Assembly: GCA_019416065.1 (NCBI GenBank) | Contig: DXYB01000039.1 | Span: forward strand, 1 to 17,902 | Origin: Acidaminococcus sp. | Lineage (GTDB): Bacteria > Bacillota > Negativicutes > Acidaminococcales > Acidaminococcaceae | Direction of reading: 5' to 3' | Length of the DNA: 17,902 bases | Shown: positions 1 through 6,044 of the stretch, in pieces | How positions within the stretch are numbered: position 1 is the stretch's first letter | How the letters are laid out: each line of letters starts with the position of its first letter | Notes under the pieces: generated by a model | Told to the model about the DNA's origin: nothing | Seen by the model: the letters and a program-made list of their open reading frames with translations, nothing else | The model's database searches: none | Position numbers and translations under genes: made by a program

Positions 1-123
1 AGAAATTGGGATGCTCTTATTTTTTTATTCAACTTACAAAAATTTTACGCCATGAGTGCAAATAGGGGAATTTTTCTCTTTTTTACTGTATCGATTTTTA
101 CAGTCGTTCCGTCCTTTGTCCAA

Positions 124-154
124 TAAAAAAGGATGTACGCTTGGCACATCCTTT
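124..154 (-). terminator. Rho-independent terminator of the GntP permease gene
   Basis: Read on the minus strand, a 9-bp perfect stem (AAAGGATGT / ACATCCTTT, arms at 146-154 and 128-136) is followed by a run of T residues at 125-130. It lies 11 bases beyond the stop codon of the permease gene, as expected for an intrinsic terminator. Confidence 0.85.
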
Positions 155-165
155 ATCGTTTCTAA

Positions 166-1569
166 TTATCCCAGGATCAGGTATACGATATACACATTGA
201 TCATGGTGGCTATGCCGCAGACCAGCGTCCCCATGGTCTGGGCTTTGTACCCATCTTCTACTTCCATGTCTCCGAAATTGGTAACCACCCAAAAATAGGA
301 GTCATTAGCATGGGATACAGTCATAGCACCTGCCCCGATAGCCATGACAGTGATAGCTGCCATAAGAGGCGTTCCCAATCCTAATGTATGCATCAGCGGA
401 GCCATGATGCCTGCCGTGGTGGTAATGGCCACAGTGGAGGATCCTTGTGCGGTTTTTAGAATCGCACTGAGTAGGAAGGGGAAGAAAATTCCCAGGCTGG
501 CCAGCACGCTGGAATTGGTCTTGATAAAGGATACAATATCCGTGGAAGCAATGACTTTACCCAGTACGCCACCAGCTGCTGTAATAAATAGAATCGGCCC
601 CACGACTTTTAAAGTATCTTCTGTGATTTCATAGAATGTCTGCATCTTGTTATCCATGGGGCGGCTCATGAGCAGGATAATTCCCAGGATCACACCCACC
701 GTAATAGCAATAATCGGTGTCCCCAGGAACGTGATCAGTCCAATTTTATGGCCCGCCATAGCAAAGGCACTGGCCAGGGCCATGAGGATAATGGGCACCA
801 CAATTGGGGCAAAGCTCATAAACGCACTGGGCAGCTCCCCATAGCTAGCAATCAGTTCCTCATAAGTTTGCATGTTGTCAGCAGATTCTACAGCTTCAGC
901 GCGTTCTTCCTTGGACTGCACTTTTTTGCCAATATAGTTGGCATAGCAATATCCGGCAATCATGGGCAGAATGGAGCAACACACCCCCAGCCCGATCACC
1001 AAAATCAGATTGGTTTCCATGCCCAGGCCCTCATAAATGGTATTAGCGGCCGCAATCGGTCCAGGCGTAGGCGGGATCAAGCAGTGGGCAATAAAAAGCC
1101 CCATGGACATGGCTACTGCCGTGGCAACAGCACTGCAATGGGTCCGCCGTACCAAGGCTTTCCGGATAGGGTTTAAAATAACGAATCCACTATCGCAGAA
1201 TACAGGAATGGAAACAATCCATCCCATAATGAGAACCGCCAGGGACGTATTATTCTTTCCCACTAACCGCACCACACTGTCAGCCATTTTTAAAGCTGCA
1301 CCAGTCTTTTCCAAGAGAGCCCCTACCAAGGCTCCCATAATGATAACAATCCCGATGCTGGTAAATGTCCCAGCAAACCCGGCACTGATAACATCTGCAA
1401 TCCCCAGCGTTTTCCCCTGTTTCACCAGCGGAATTCCGCCAATCAGGCCAAAAATCACGGAAATCCCTAGAATCGCCAGGAATGGGTGAATCTTAAATTT
1501 GGCGATAGCGACAATCATGACAATAATGGCAAGAACAAACACAAAAATCAAAGGTAAGCCTGTCATCAT
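166..1569 (-). CDS. GntP-family permease (gluconate/organic acid:H+ symporter family)
   Basis: A 467-residue, very hydrophobic inner-membrane protein with about 12 predicted membrane segments, the usual length for the GntP family of proton symporters. The N-terminal half carries the family-like stretch with small residues and PPTPGP (near residues 165-170), and the C-terminal half carries the serine/threonine-rich loop KTAQGSSTVA followed by TTTAGIMAP, a pattern I recognise from GntP permeases. Family members import gluconate or related sugar acids and hydroxy acids; the substrate cannot be read from the sequence. The start is the first of two adjacent ATG codons, preceded by GAAAGGG about eight bases upstream. 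It appears to be a single-gene transcript: an extended -10 site lies just upstream and a terminator just downstream. No sugar-acid kinase or dehydratase is adjacent, so the context does not refine the substrate. Confidence 0.9.
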   Translation of the reverse strand: MMTGLPLIFVFVLAIIVMIVAIAKFKIHPFLAILGISVIFGLIGGIPLVKQGKTLGIADVISAGFAGTFTSIGIVIIMGALVGALLEKTGAALKMADSVVRLVGKNNTSLAVLIMGWIVSIPVFCDSGFVILNPIRKALVRRTHCSAVATAVAMSMGLFIAHCLIPPTPGPIAAANTIYEGLGMETNLILVIGLGVCCSILPMIAGYCYANYIGKKVQSKEERAEAVESADNMQTYEELIASYGELPSAFMSFAPIVVPIILMALASAFAMAGHKIGLITFLGTPIIAITVGVILGIILLMSRPMDNKMQTFYEITEDTLKVVGPILFITAAGGVLGKVIASTDIVSFIKTNSSVLASLGIFFPFLLSAILKTAQGSSTVAITTTAGIMAPLMHTLGLGTPLMAAITVMAIGAGAMTVSHANDSYFWVVTNFGDMEVEDGYKAQTMGTLVCGIATMINVYIVYLILG

Positions 1570-1612
1570 GCATACACCCTTTCTAAGTTAGTAGAAGCAA
1601 AACGTGTCGGCA

Positions 1613-1621
1613 ATTTTATCA
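1613..1621 (-). promoter_or_regulatory. Candidate extended -10 promoter for the GntP permease gene
   Basis: The minus strand reads TGATAAAAT, a TGn extended -10 element with five of six -10 consensus bases, 44-52 bases upstream of the permease start. I see no good -35 box at 16-18 bp, which is tolerated in extended -10 promoters. It lies in the 78-bp gap after the metalloprotease gene. Confidence 0.45.
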
Positions 1622-1647
1622 CAGTCCAACGAAAAATCTTACAAAGG

Positions 1648-2724
1648 TTATTTAATCTGGTTCAGTCTTGCCGCAATCTCACTGGCACTGCCGTCCCCAT
1701 TCACACACTGGATAATGGGCTGCTGTCCCATCATCACCACGTTGCCGCTGGCATAAGCGTCCGGTGCTTTGGCGTTTTTGTGATACACGGCACAAAGATT
1801 GCCCATAACAAAATAGCTCCGTTCCTTACTGCTCATCCCGCCGGCAGCGCTGGGTGTCATAAGCTCTTTGCCATTTACATAAATCACGCCGTCTTTATTG
1901 TTTACATGGTTATTGCTCCAGGCATAGAGCTTTTTTACATAATTGTCCCGGCGCTGCATATGGGTGGGGTGGTCACTCCACCGTCCGGTAGAATTGCCGT
2001 ATTTATCCAAAAAGCGCTGCCACACAGCCGCCGTAGCGCCCGGATTATAATAGGTGTGGGTAATGTAGTCAAAGGACAGGTTATCTGCTTCCCATTCCAT
2101 CGGTTTGGTCAGGTGCACATTTTGGGTAATCGTATACATTTGGCTGATCAAGCCGCTGAGATTGCCTCCTGTGGCGGCATTGGCCATAATGGCCACCGTC
2201 TGGGCATTTAAGGCGCTTTTTACTCCTTTAATGGGATGATCCTTCTGTCCGTGCCCCAGTTCATGCCCCAGGATGACGGCCAATTCATCATCATTGGCCA
2301 TGGTATTAAAAATCCCGCGGAACACGTTCACATTGTGCCCGATGGTGCAATAGGCATTGGCTTCGTCTTTAGGGCTGATAAAGTATTGGTAGGGCTTTTT
2401 ATAGACCGTGTTGTCTACGGCATAAATGCCTTTTTCCACATTGGCCATAATCGTATCCAGCCGGTTATTCAGTGCGGGGTTTGTGTCAACTCCTTCTTCT
2501 TTTTTCATTTGCTGGAACCAGGCTTGCCGCCCTTTTTCCGTATTATTGTATTGTTTATAATAGTCCATCACCTGATCCCGGTACATGGTTCCTACAATGG
2601 CACCGCCCAGCACGCCAGCCAGGATACCGGCATCGGCTTCCGCCTTTGGCAGGGGTATGGCTGCTATGCACAGCCCAAAACTCATGAGACCTGCCATCAT
2701 TCCGCTGATCCATTGTTTTTTCAT
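1648..2724 (-). CDS. Secreted M48-family zinc metalloprotease
   Basis: A 358-residue protein with a Sec-type signal peptide (positively charged MKKQ, hydrophobic residues 7-24, likely cleavage near residues 29-32). The zinc site is complete: HELGH at residues 154-158 supplies two histidines and the catalytic glutamate, and EWEAD at 210-214 fits the ExxAD motif in which the first glutamate is the third ligand in M48 peptidases. In a diderm the mature enzyme would act in the periplasm or at the outer membrane, like the LoiP/BepA group that handles damaged outer-membrane proteins; that role is inferred. No TPR repeats are present, unlike BepA. It lies 21 bp downstream of the DUF805 gene and is probably cotranscribed with it. 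The start has a purine-rich leader (GGAAGCGGGGA), weaker than the ribosome site of its partner. No clear terminator hairpin follows the stop. Confidence 0.9.
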   Translation of the reverse strand: MKKQWISGMMAGLMSFGLCIAAIPLPKAEADAGILAGVLGGAIVGTMYRDQVMDYYKQYNNTEKGRQAWFQQMKKEEGVDTNPALNNRLDTIMANVEKGIYAVDNTVYKKPYQYFISPKDEANAYCTIGHNVNVFRGIFNTMANDDELAVILGHELGHGQKDHPIKGVKSALNAQTVAIMANAATGGNLSGLISQMYTITQNVHLTKPMEWEADNLSFDYITHTYYNPGATAAVWQRFLDKYGNSTGRWSDHPTHMQRRDNYVKKLYAWSNNHVNNKDGVIYVNGKELMTPSAAGGMSSKERSYFVMGNLCAVYHKNAKAPDAYASGNVVMMGQQPIIQCVNGDGSASEIAARLNQIK

Positions 2725-2745
2725 AAGTCCCCGCTTCCTTTTTTG

Positions 2746-3318
2746 TTAACTGTCCTTTTGTTCCGTTTCCGGTTTTTCTACCGTGATGACATCTTTTTTC
2801 TGTTCCGAAACGCCGCTGGAGAAAGAATGGGTGGCTTCCTTTGCACCCGTCCATTCCATAGAGTACCCATAGCCTAAGCGAAGTGGATCTGGGCCGTACA
2901 GATTGTCCCCCTCCGTCCCTTTGGCAAAAAGCAAATAGAGAAAAAAGAAAAGATTAATGACGGGAATAGACCCTAGCATCCAAACCAAGGGAGAGTGGTT
3001 TAAATCCTGCAGTCGCCGGATCGTAAGGGTTACCCCTGCAATCATAGTAAAACCACAAAATAAGAGCATTACAACAAACAGAAGCATTCCCCCAAGAGCA
3101 GGAACAATATCCTGCTGCATGCTAAAGGCCATCCCATGCGGCCCACTCATCCCCACAAGGGAAAATCCGAAAAACATGAGACCTAGAATAAAAGCCAGAA
3201 TATCAATGCCTATACATGCTAAAATACGTTTTACAAAGCGTTTCCGATTGAGCCGCCCGGAGAGCAGATAAAACTGCTCCAAAAAGGTCTCCTGGCGAAT
3301 TGTTACGCTGCCATTCAT
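2746..3318 (-). CDS. DUF805-family membrane protein
   Basis: A 190-residue membrane protein with the hallmarks of DUF805: the N-terminal GRLNRKRF motif, hydrophobic helices, the mid-protein RRLQDLN motif and the C-terminal KGTEGDNLYGPDP signature. Three to four membrane segments are visible, with a hydrophilic C-terminal tail of about 40 residues rich in Glu and Lys. The biochemical role of DUF805 proteins is unknown. The start chosen is the ATG at 3318, ten bases after a perfect GGAGG; the same frame stays open upstream to 3381 but that extension overlaps the promoter. It is the first gene of a two-gene unit with the M48 metalloprotease, so a shared role in envelope maintenance is possible but not shown by sequence. 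Confidence 0.85.
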   Translation of the reverse strand: MNGSVTIRQETFLEQFYLLSGRLNRKRFVKRILACIGIDILAFILGLMFFGFSLVGMSGPHGMAFSMQQDIVPALGGMLLFVVMLLFCGFTMIAGVTLTIRRLQDLNHSPLVWMLGSIPVINLFFFLYLLFAKGTEGDNLYGPDPLRLGYGYSMEWTGAKEATHSFSSGVSEQKKDVITVEKPETEQKDS

Positions 3319-3323
3319 ACAAT

Positions 3324-3333
3324 CCCTTCCTCC
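3324..3333 (-). promoter_or_regulatory. Ribosome binding site deciding the DUF805 start
   Basis: The minus strand reads GGAGGAAGGG, ending five bases before the ATG at 3318. This strong Shine-Dalgarno match lies inside the longer open frame, so it excludes an upstream start. Confidence 0.8.
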
Positions 3334-3352
3334 TACTTTTTCTACTATCTGT

Positions 3353-3381
3353 ATTATACAAAGGGAAGATGGTTCCTGCAA
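3353..3381 (-). promoter_or_regulatory. Sigma-70-type promoter of the DUF805-M48 operon
   Basis: The minus strand has TTGCAG (3376-3381), a 17-bp spacer and a perfect TATAAT (3353-3358), followed about 20 bases later by the GGAGG of the DUF805 gene. The -35 box overlaps one arm of a 12-bp inverted repeat (3377-3388 / 3408-3419), which could be an operator. Confidence 0.8.
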
Positions 3382-3419
3382 TACAAATCAGCTAGGGCCA
3401 TCTGTCAATTTGTATTGCA
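3377..3419. repeat. 12-bp perfect inverted repeat spanning the tonB stop and a -35 box
   Basis: The arms TGCAATACAAAT (3377-3388) and ATTTGTATTGCA (3408-3419) are exactly complementary, separated by 19 bases. The repeat covers the last codons of the TonB-like gene and the -35 box of the DUF805 promoter. No T-run follows on either strand, so it is not a standard intrinsic terminator. It could be a weak terminator, an mRNA 3' end stabiliser or an operator. Confidence 0.7.
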
Positions 3420-4074
3420 CCGGGACATTCAACCGCCCCGGCACAGGGCTGCCATTTTCGTCACGGGCAGGTGCGTAGGAAGATTGAAAAGCACTGCGGA
3501 TAGCTGCCTGATCCAGACGGTCATAGCCGGTACTGGACAATAGTCTTGCCCCTGTTACCTTTCCCGCAGCACTCACATCCACTTGCACTAGACAAGAGCC
3601 TTCTTCCCCATTTTGCCAGGCACTTAACGGATACTGTTTGCTAAAAGAAAGTACCCTCACATCCTGGCGGCTTGCTGCTTTCATAACAGGCCGCTTTCCA
3701 TCAGGGTTTTTATGCCCCCCTATAGAGCTTTCTGGCCCTGTTCTAGCATCGGTTCCATGGGAGTTGCTACTTTTTATCTCGTGATCCGGAAAAGCAGGCT
3801 GCTTGCTCACAGGTTCTGCCACTGTATCGTCTAGTTCTGGAAGGGATATCTTTCCGGCCTCCATCATCCCTGCAGACGCTTCTTGCGTTTTTCCAGCAAT
3901 GGATCCAGTAGTACCACCTTTGCCCTGCCCATCGTCCAAAGGGACCAAATCGATTTGTATGTGACGATTGGAGGGGGCTTGTGGAAGTTTTTGCTGTACA
4001 ACAAAGCCAATGAGAGCCAATATGGCTAGATGCAGGGCAAGGGAAACCTGGATATATTTATTCCATCTGCCCAT
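3388..4074 (-). CDS. tonB: TonB-like energy-transducing protein
   Basis: A 228-residue protein with the TonB layout: a short cytoplasmic N-terminus, one membrane anchor (residues 8-26), a long low-complexity periplasmic linker (about 30-140, rich in Gly, Ser, Pro, Glu and Lys but with no long Pro-Lys repeat), and a C-terminal TonB domain (about 140-226). The domain contains the pattern YPLSAWQNGEEGSCLVQVDV, then GRLDQAA-like and PV-rich strands typical of TonB C-termini. TonB couples inner-membrane proton motive force to outer-membrane receptors. The gene overlaps the end of the ATPase gene by 17 bp, and GGGAGA sits upstream of the ATG. Its partners ExbB and ExbD are not in the window, so it would have to use a motor encoded elsewhere. 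It most likely serves the receptor encoded at 6045-7967. Confidence 0.85.
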   Translation of the reverse strand: MGRWNKYIQVSLALHLAILALIGFVVQQKLPQAPSNRHIQIDLVPLDDGQGKGGTTGSIAGKTQEASAGMMEAGKISLPELDDTVAEPVSKQPAFPDHEIKSSNSHGTDARTGPESSIGGHKNPDGKRPVMKAASRQDVRVLSFSKQYPLSAWQNGEEGSCLVQVDVSAAGKVTGARLLSSTGYDRLDQAAIRSAFQSSYAPARDENGSPVPGRLNVPVQYKLTDGPS

Positions 4075-4933
4075 GCTGTTCTCCCGGATCCACTATGTTC
4101 TGCTTGACTTCTTGCAGTGCGTTGCTTAGTGCTTGGATTTTTTTATTCCACTGCTTTTTCTCTTCCACAGTTTCTTCTACGGAAAGGAGAAGATGTTCTC
4201 CGTTCCAATCCGATCGCACCCGGCTACCATAGGCTTTGCTAAGAAGAGGAGCCGTCATAACTTCCTGAGAGCGTCCCGTGGCCTGGATTTGCTGCTCGCC
4301 CACCAAAATCAGATGGGTGCAATACCGAGCGGCGAGCGCCAAATCATGGCACGCGATGAGTAGTCCTCTCCCGCTTGCCGCAAGTTCACGGCAGAGGGAA
4401 AACACCTTTTCTGCCCCTACAAAATCAAGTTCTGCCGTAGGCTCATCCAAAAGCAGAAAATCCGTCCCTTGAAGCAAGGTGCGGGCCAGCAATACCCGCT
4501 GCCGTTCGCCGCCAGAAAGCTGATCCATCGTTTGCTGATAGCGTTGTCCCATGCCCAAAATATCCAGGCACGCTTTTGCCAGCCGGTGGTCCTGCGTTGT
4601 CTCCTGCCGCTGCCAGGACAAGTAGGGCGTACGCCCCATCAGCACCATTTCTTTCACAGTATAGGGAAACGGAACCATGCGTTCCTGGGACAAATAGGCC
4701 ACCAGTTTTCCAATCGTCTGGCGGGACAGGGACGGTAATGCACGCCCGTTAATTTTCACCTGTCCCGTCAGCGGCGGCAGAATCCCTGCCAGCGTCCGAA
4801 GTAGCGTGCTTTTTCCTGCGCCGTTAGGCCCTACGAGCCCTATACACGCCCCACTGCGAAGAAGTACCGTCACCTGCTCCAGGACAGGATGACCGGGATA
4901 TCCCACGGTGGCATTTTGTAGTGCAAGTTCCAT
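4058..4933 (-). CDS. ABC transporter ATPase, iron-siderophore/heme/cobalamin class
   Basis: A 291-residue ATP-binding subunit of the FecE/BtuD/HmuV type. The catalytic elements are all present: Walker A GPNGAGKST at residues 35-43, signature LSGGE at 139-143, Walker B LLLDEP at 160-165, and the switch histidine in CHD at 196. The motif VLMGRTPYL (97-105) is typical of the metal-chelate importer class. Residues 250-291 form a charged, probably helical tail beyond the normal end of these ATPases. The start is the ATG at 4933, one base after the stop of the binding-protein gene, which implies translational coupling; the longer open frame upstream lies wholly inside the preceding gene. No FecCD/BtuC-type permease is encoded next to it, which is unusual. 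Confidence 0.9.
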   Translation of the reverse strand: MELALQNATVGYPGHPVLEQVTVLLRSGACIGLVGPNGAGKSTLLRTLAGILPPLTGQVKINGRALPSLSRQTIGKLVAYLSQERMVPFPYTVKEMVLMGRTPYLSWQRQETTQDHRLAKACLDILGMGQRYQQTMDQLSGGERQRVLLARTLLQGTDFLLLDEPTAELDFVGAEKVFSLCRELAASGRGLLIACHDLALAARYCTHLILVGEQQIQATGRSQEVMTAPLLSKAYGSRVRSDWNGEHLLLSVEETVEEKKQWNKKIQALSNALQEVKQNIVDPGEQHGQME

Positions 4934-4934
4934 A

Positions 4935-5894
4935 TCACTGTCCTCGCAAAATCCTTTCTTCCCCCTGGGGGAACAATATTTTTCCATAAGCGGCATTCGC
5001 CATCGCCTCAATGCCGTACACCACCATGGGGGAAGCATCATAGACGTACCGATCCGGCAAGGCAACTTGCCGCCGCCCTTGCAAAGAAGCCAAAGCCGGA
5101 GTATCTAAAAACTGTTGCACAAACGGATCATACTGGGCTTTTTCCTCCCCGTAGGGCTGGGAAAGAAGGAAAAAATCCGGATTGGCTTTCAGTACTGCTT
5201 CCGGTGTCAATAGCGCTCCGTTGCTAAGGCCCGCTGCCGCAATCCCATTAATAAAGCCCGCTTTTTGGGTCAAGACGTCATACAAAGAACCCTTGCCCCC
5301 GTAACGACTCATAAGGGAAACCAAAAGGCCCACCGGTTTCGGGGCAGGTTGCTGTTGTAAAACACCCTTAATTTTTTGCAATCGCTCGTCCATTTGGTGA
5401 GCCACTGCCTCTCCCGTTTTTTCTTTGCCCACAACTTTTCCCATGAGTTTTACATTATCTTGGATCTGCTGCACCGTCACCGGCCCGTAGCATACTACCA
5501 CCGGAATCTCCATTTCTTCTACTTTTTGGATCAGGCCCGGATCAGACCACTGGGAAGCCAAAAACACATCCGGGTGGAGACTGGCCACGGTTTCCGGTGT
5601 CACCTGCCGCAGTTTAGGCTGCACCGGTTTTGTTTCTGCGGCGATAAAAGAAATGCCCGGCTCATCATCCAGATAATATACTCCAGACAAATACCCAGCA
5701 GGGACGACACACAAAAGCGTTTCATCCAGGTGCAGGGAATCGGTGAGAATTTTCTGCGGTGCTTTGGCAAGGGTCACGGTCTTTCCTCGCACGTCCTGTA
5801 CCGTATACCCGCTGCCTGCCGGTTTTTCTGCCATGTTCCCGCAGCCGGTGAACAGCAGCGAGCACAAAAGAATAAGAATGCGCAGAAGTTTCAT
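4935..5894 (-). CDS. Substrate-binding lipoprotein, iron-siderophore/heme/cobalamin class
   Basis: A 319-residue lipoprotein of the BtuF/FepB/FhuD fold (periplasmic binding protein class III). The signal peptide MKLLRILILL runs into a lipobox LFTGC with the lipidated cysteine at 18. The mature part opens with the usual YTVQDVRGKTVTL strand pair, followed by DVFLASQW and the long linker helix (MGKVVGKEKTGEAVAHQM) that joins the two lobes in this class. In a diderm it is expected to collect substrate delivered by the outer-membrane receptor. The start at 5894 is set by the lipoprotein signal and by AAAGGAGC five bases upstream; the frame is open further upstream but runs through a terminator-like hairpin. 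The next gene (ATPase) begins one base after the stop. The substrate (siderophore, heme, cobalamin) cannot be told from sequence alone. Confidence 0.88.
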   Translation of the reverse strand: MKLLRILILLCSLLFTGCGNMAEKPAGSGYTVQDVRGKTVTLAKAPQKILTDSLHLDETLLCVVPAGYLSGVYYLDDEPGISFIAAETKPVQPKLRQVTPETVASLHPDVFLASQWSDPGLIQKVEEMEIPVVVCYGPVTVQQIQDNVKLMGKVVGKEKTGEAVAHQMDERLQKIKGVLQQQPAPKPVGLLVSLMSRYGGKGSLYDVLTQKAGFINGIAAAGLSNGALLTPEAVLKANPDFFLLSQPYGEEKAQYDPFVQQFLDTPALASLQGRRQVALPDRYVYDASPMVVYGIEAMANAAYGKILFPQGEERILRGQ

Positions 5895-5899
5895 GGAAT

Positions 5900-5907
5900 G
5901 CTCCTTT
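5900..5907 (-). promoter_or_regulatory. Ribosome binding site of the binding-protein gene, complementary to an upstream hairpin arm
   Basis: The minus strand reads AAAGGAGC here. The same ten bases (GCAAAGGAGC) recur in the 5' arm of the hairpin at 5926-5961, and the 3' arm of that hairpin (GCTCCTTT) is exactly complementary to this site, so the arm could pair with either. Confidence 0.7.
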
Positions 5908-5925
5908 GCCATAGTCTGATCTCTT

Positions 5926-5961
5926 ATAAAAAGGAGCCGCTGCATTTGCAACAGCTCCTTT
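5926..5961 (-). terminator. Intercistronic terminator or attenuator hairpin
   Basis: On the minus strand a stem of about 14 bp (5' arm 5947-5961, 3' arm 5930-5944, with two G-U pairs) carries a tiny loop and is followed by TTTTTATAA. This is a good intrinsic terminator. It lies between the receptor stop and the binding-protein start, so it would reduce expression of the downstream transport genes relative to the receptor. The 3' arm is also complementary to the downstream ribosome site. Confidence 0.75.
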
Positions 5962-5990
5962 GCTTTTTGTCCGCTCTGCAGGGGCAGGAG

Positions 5991-6007
5991 ACCGTGCAAA
6001 GCACGGT
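5991..6007 (-). repeat. Small intercistronic hairpin after the receptor gene
   Basis: A perfect 7-bp stem ACCGTGC / GCACGGT with a three-base loop lies 38 bases after the receptor stop and 30 bases before the terminator-like hairpin. A short palindrome GGGCGCCC (6013-6020) is next to it. These may be mRNA processing or stabilising structures. Confidence 0.5.
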
Positions 6008-6044
6008 GGTGGGGCGCCCAAAGGGAACAACAACGCTACTTTGT

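Noticed and set aside
1..120. Partial gene at the left edge
   Set aside because: The stretch is AT-rich with no convincing ribosome site, start or promoter; the short frame starting at 56 runs through the permease terminator. I see nothing supportable here.
221..227. EARC instead of EARG in the second coupling motif of EcfT (protein residues 221-227) as a defect
   Set aside because: The rest of the motif is intact and I believe the Cys variant is common in Firmicute EcfT proteins, so it is unlikely to be a broken gene. The coordinates given are protein residues; the codons lie near 8963-8983.
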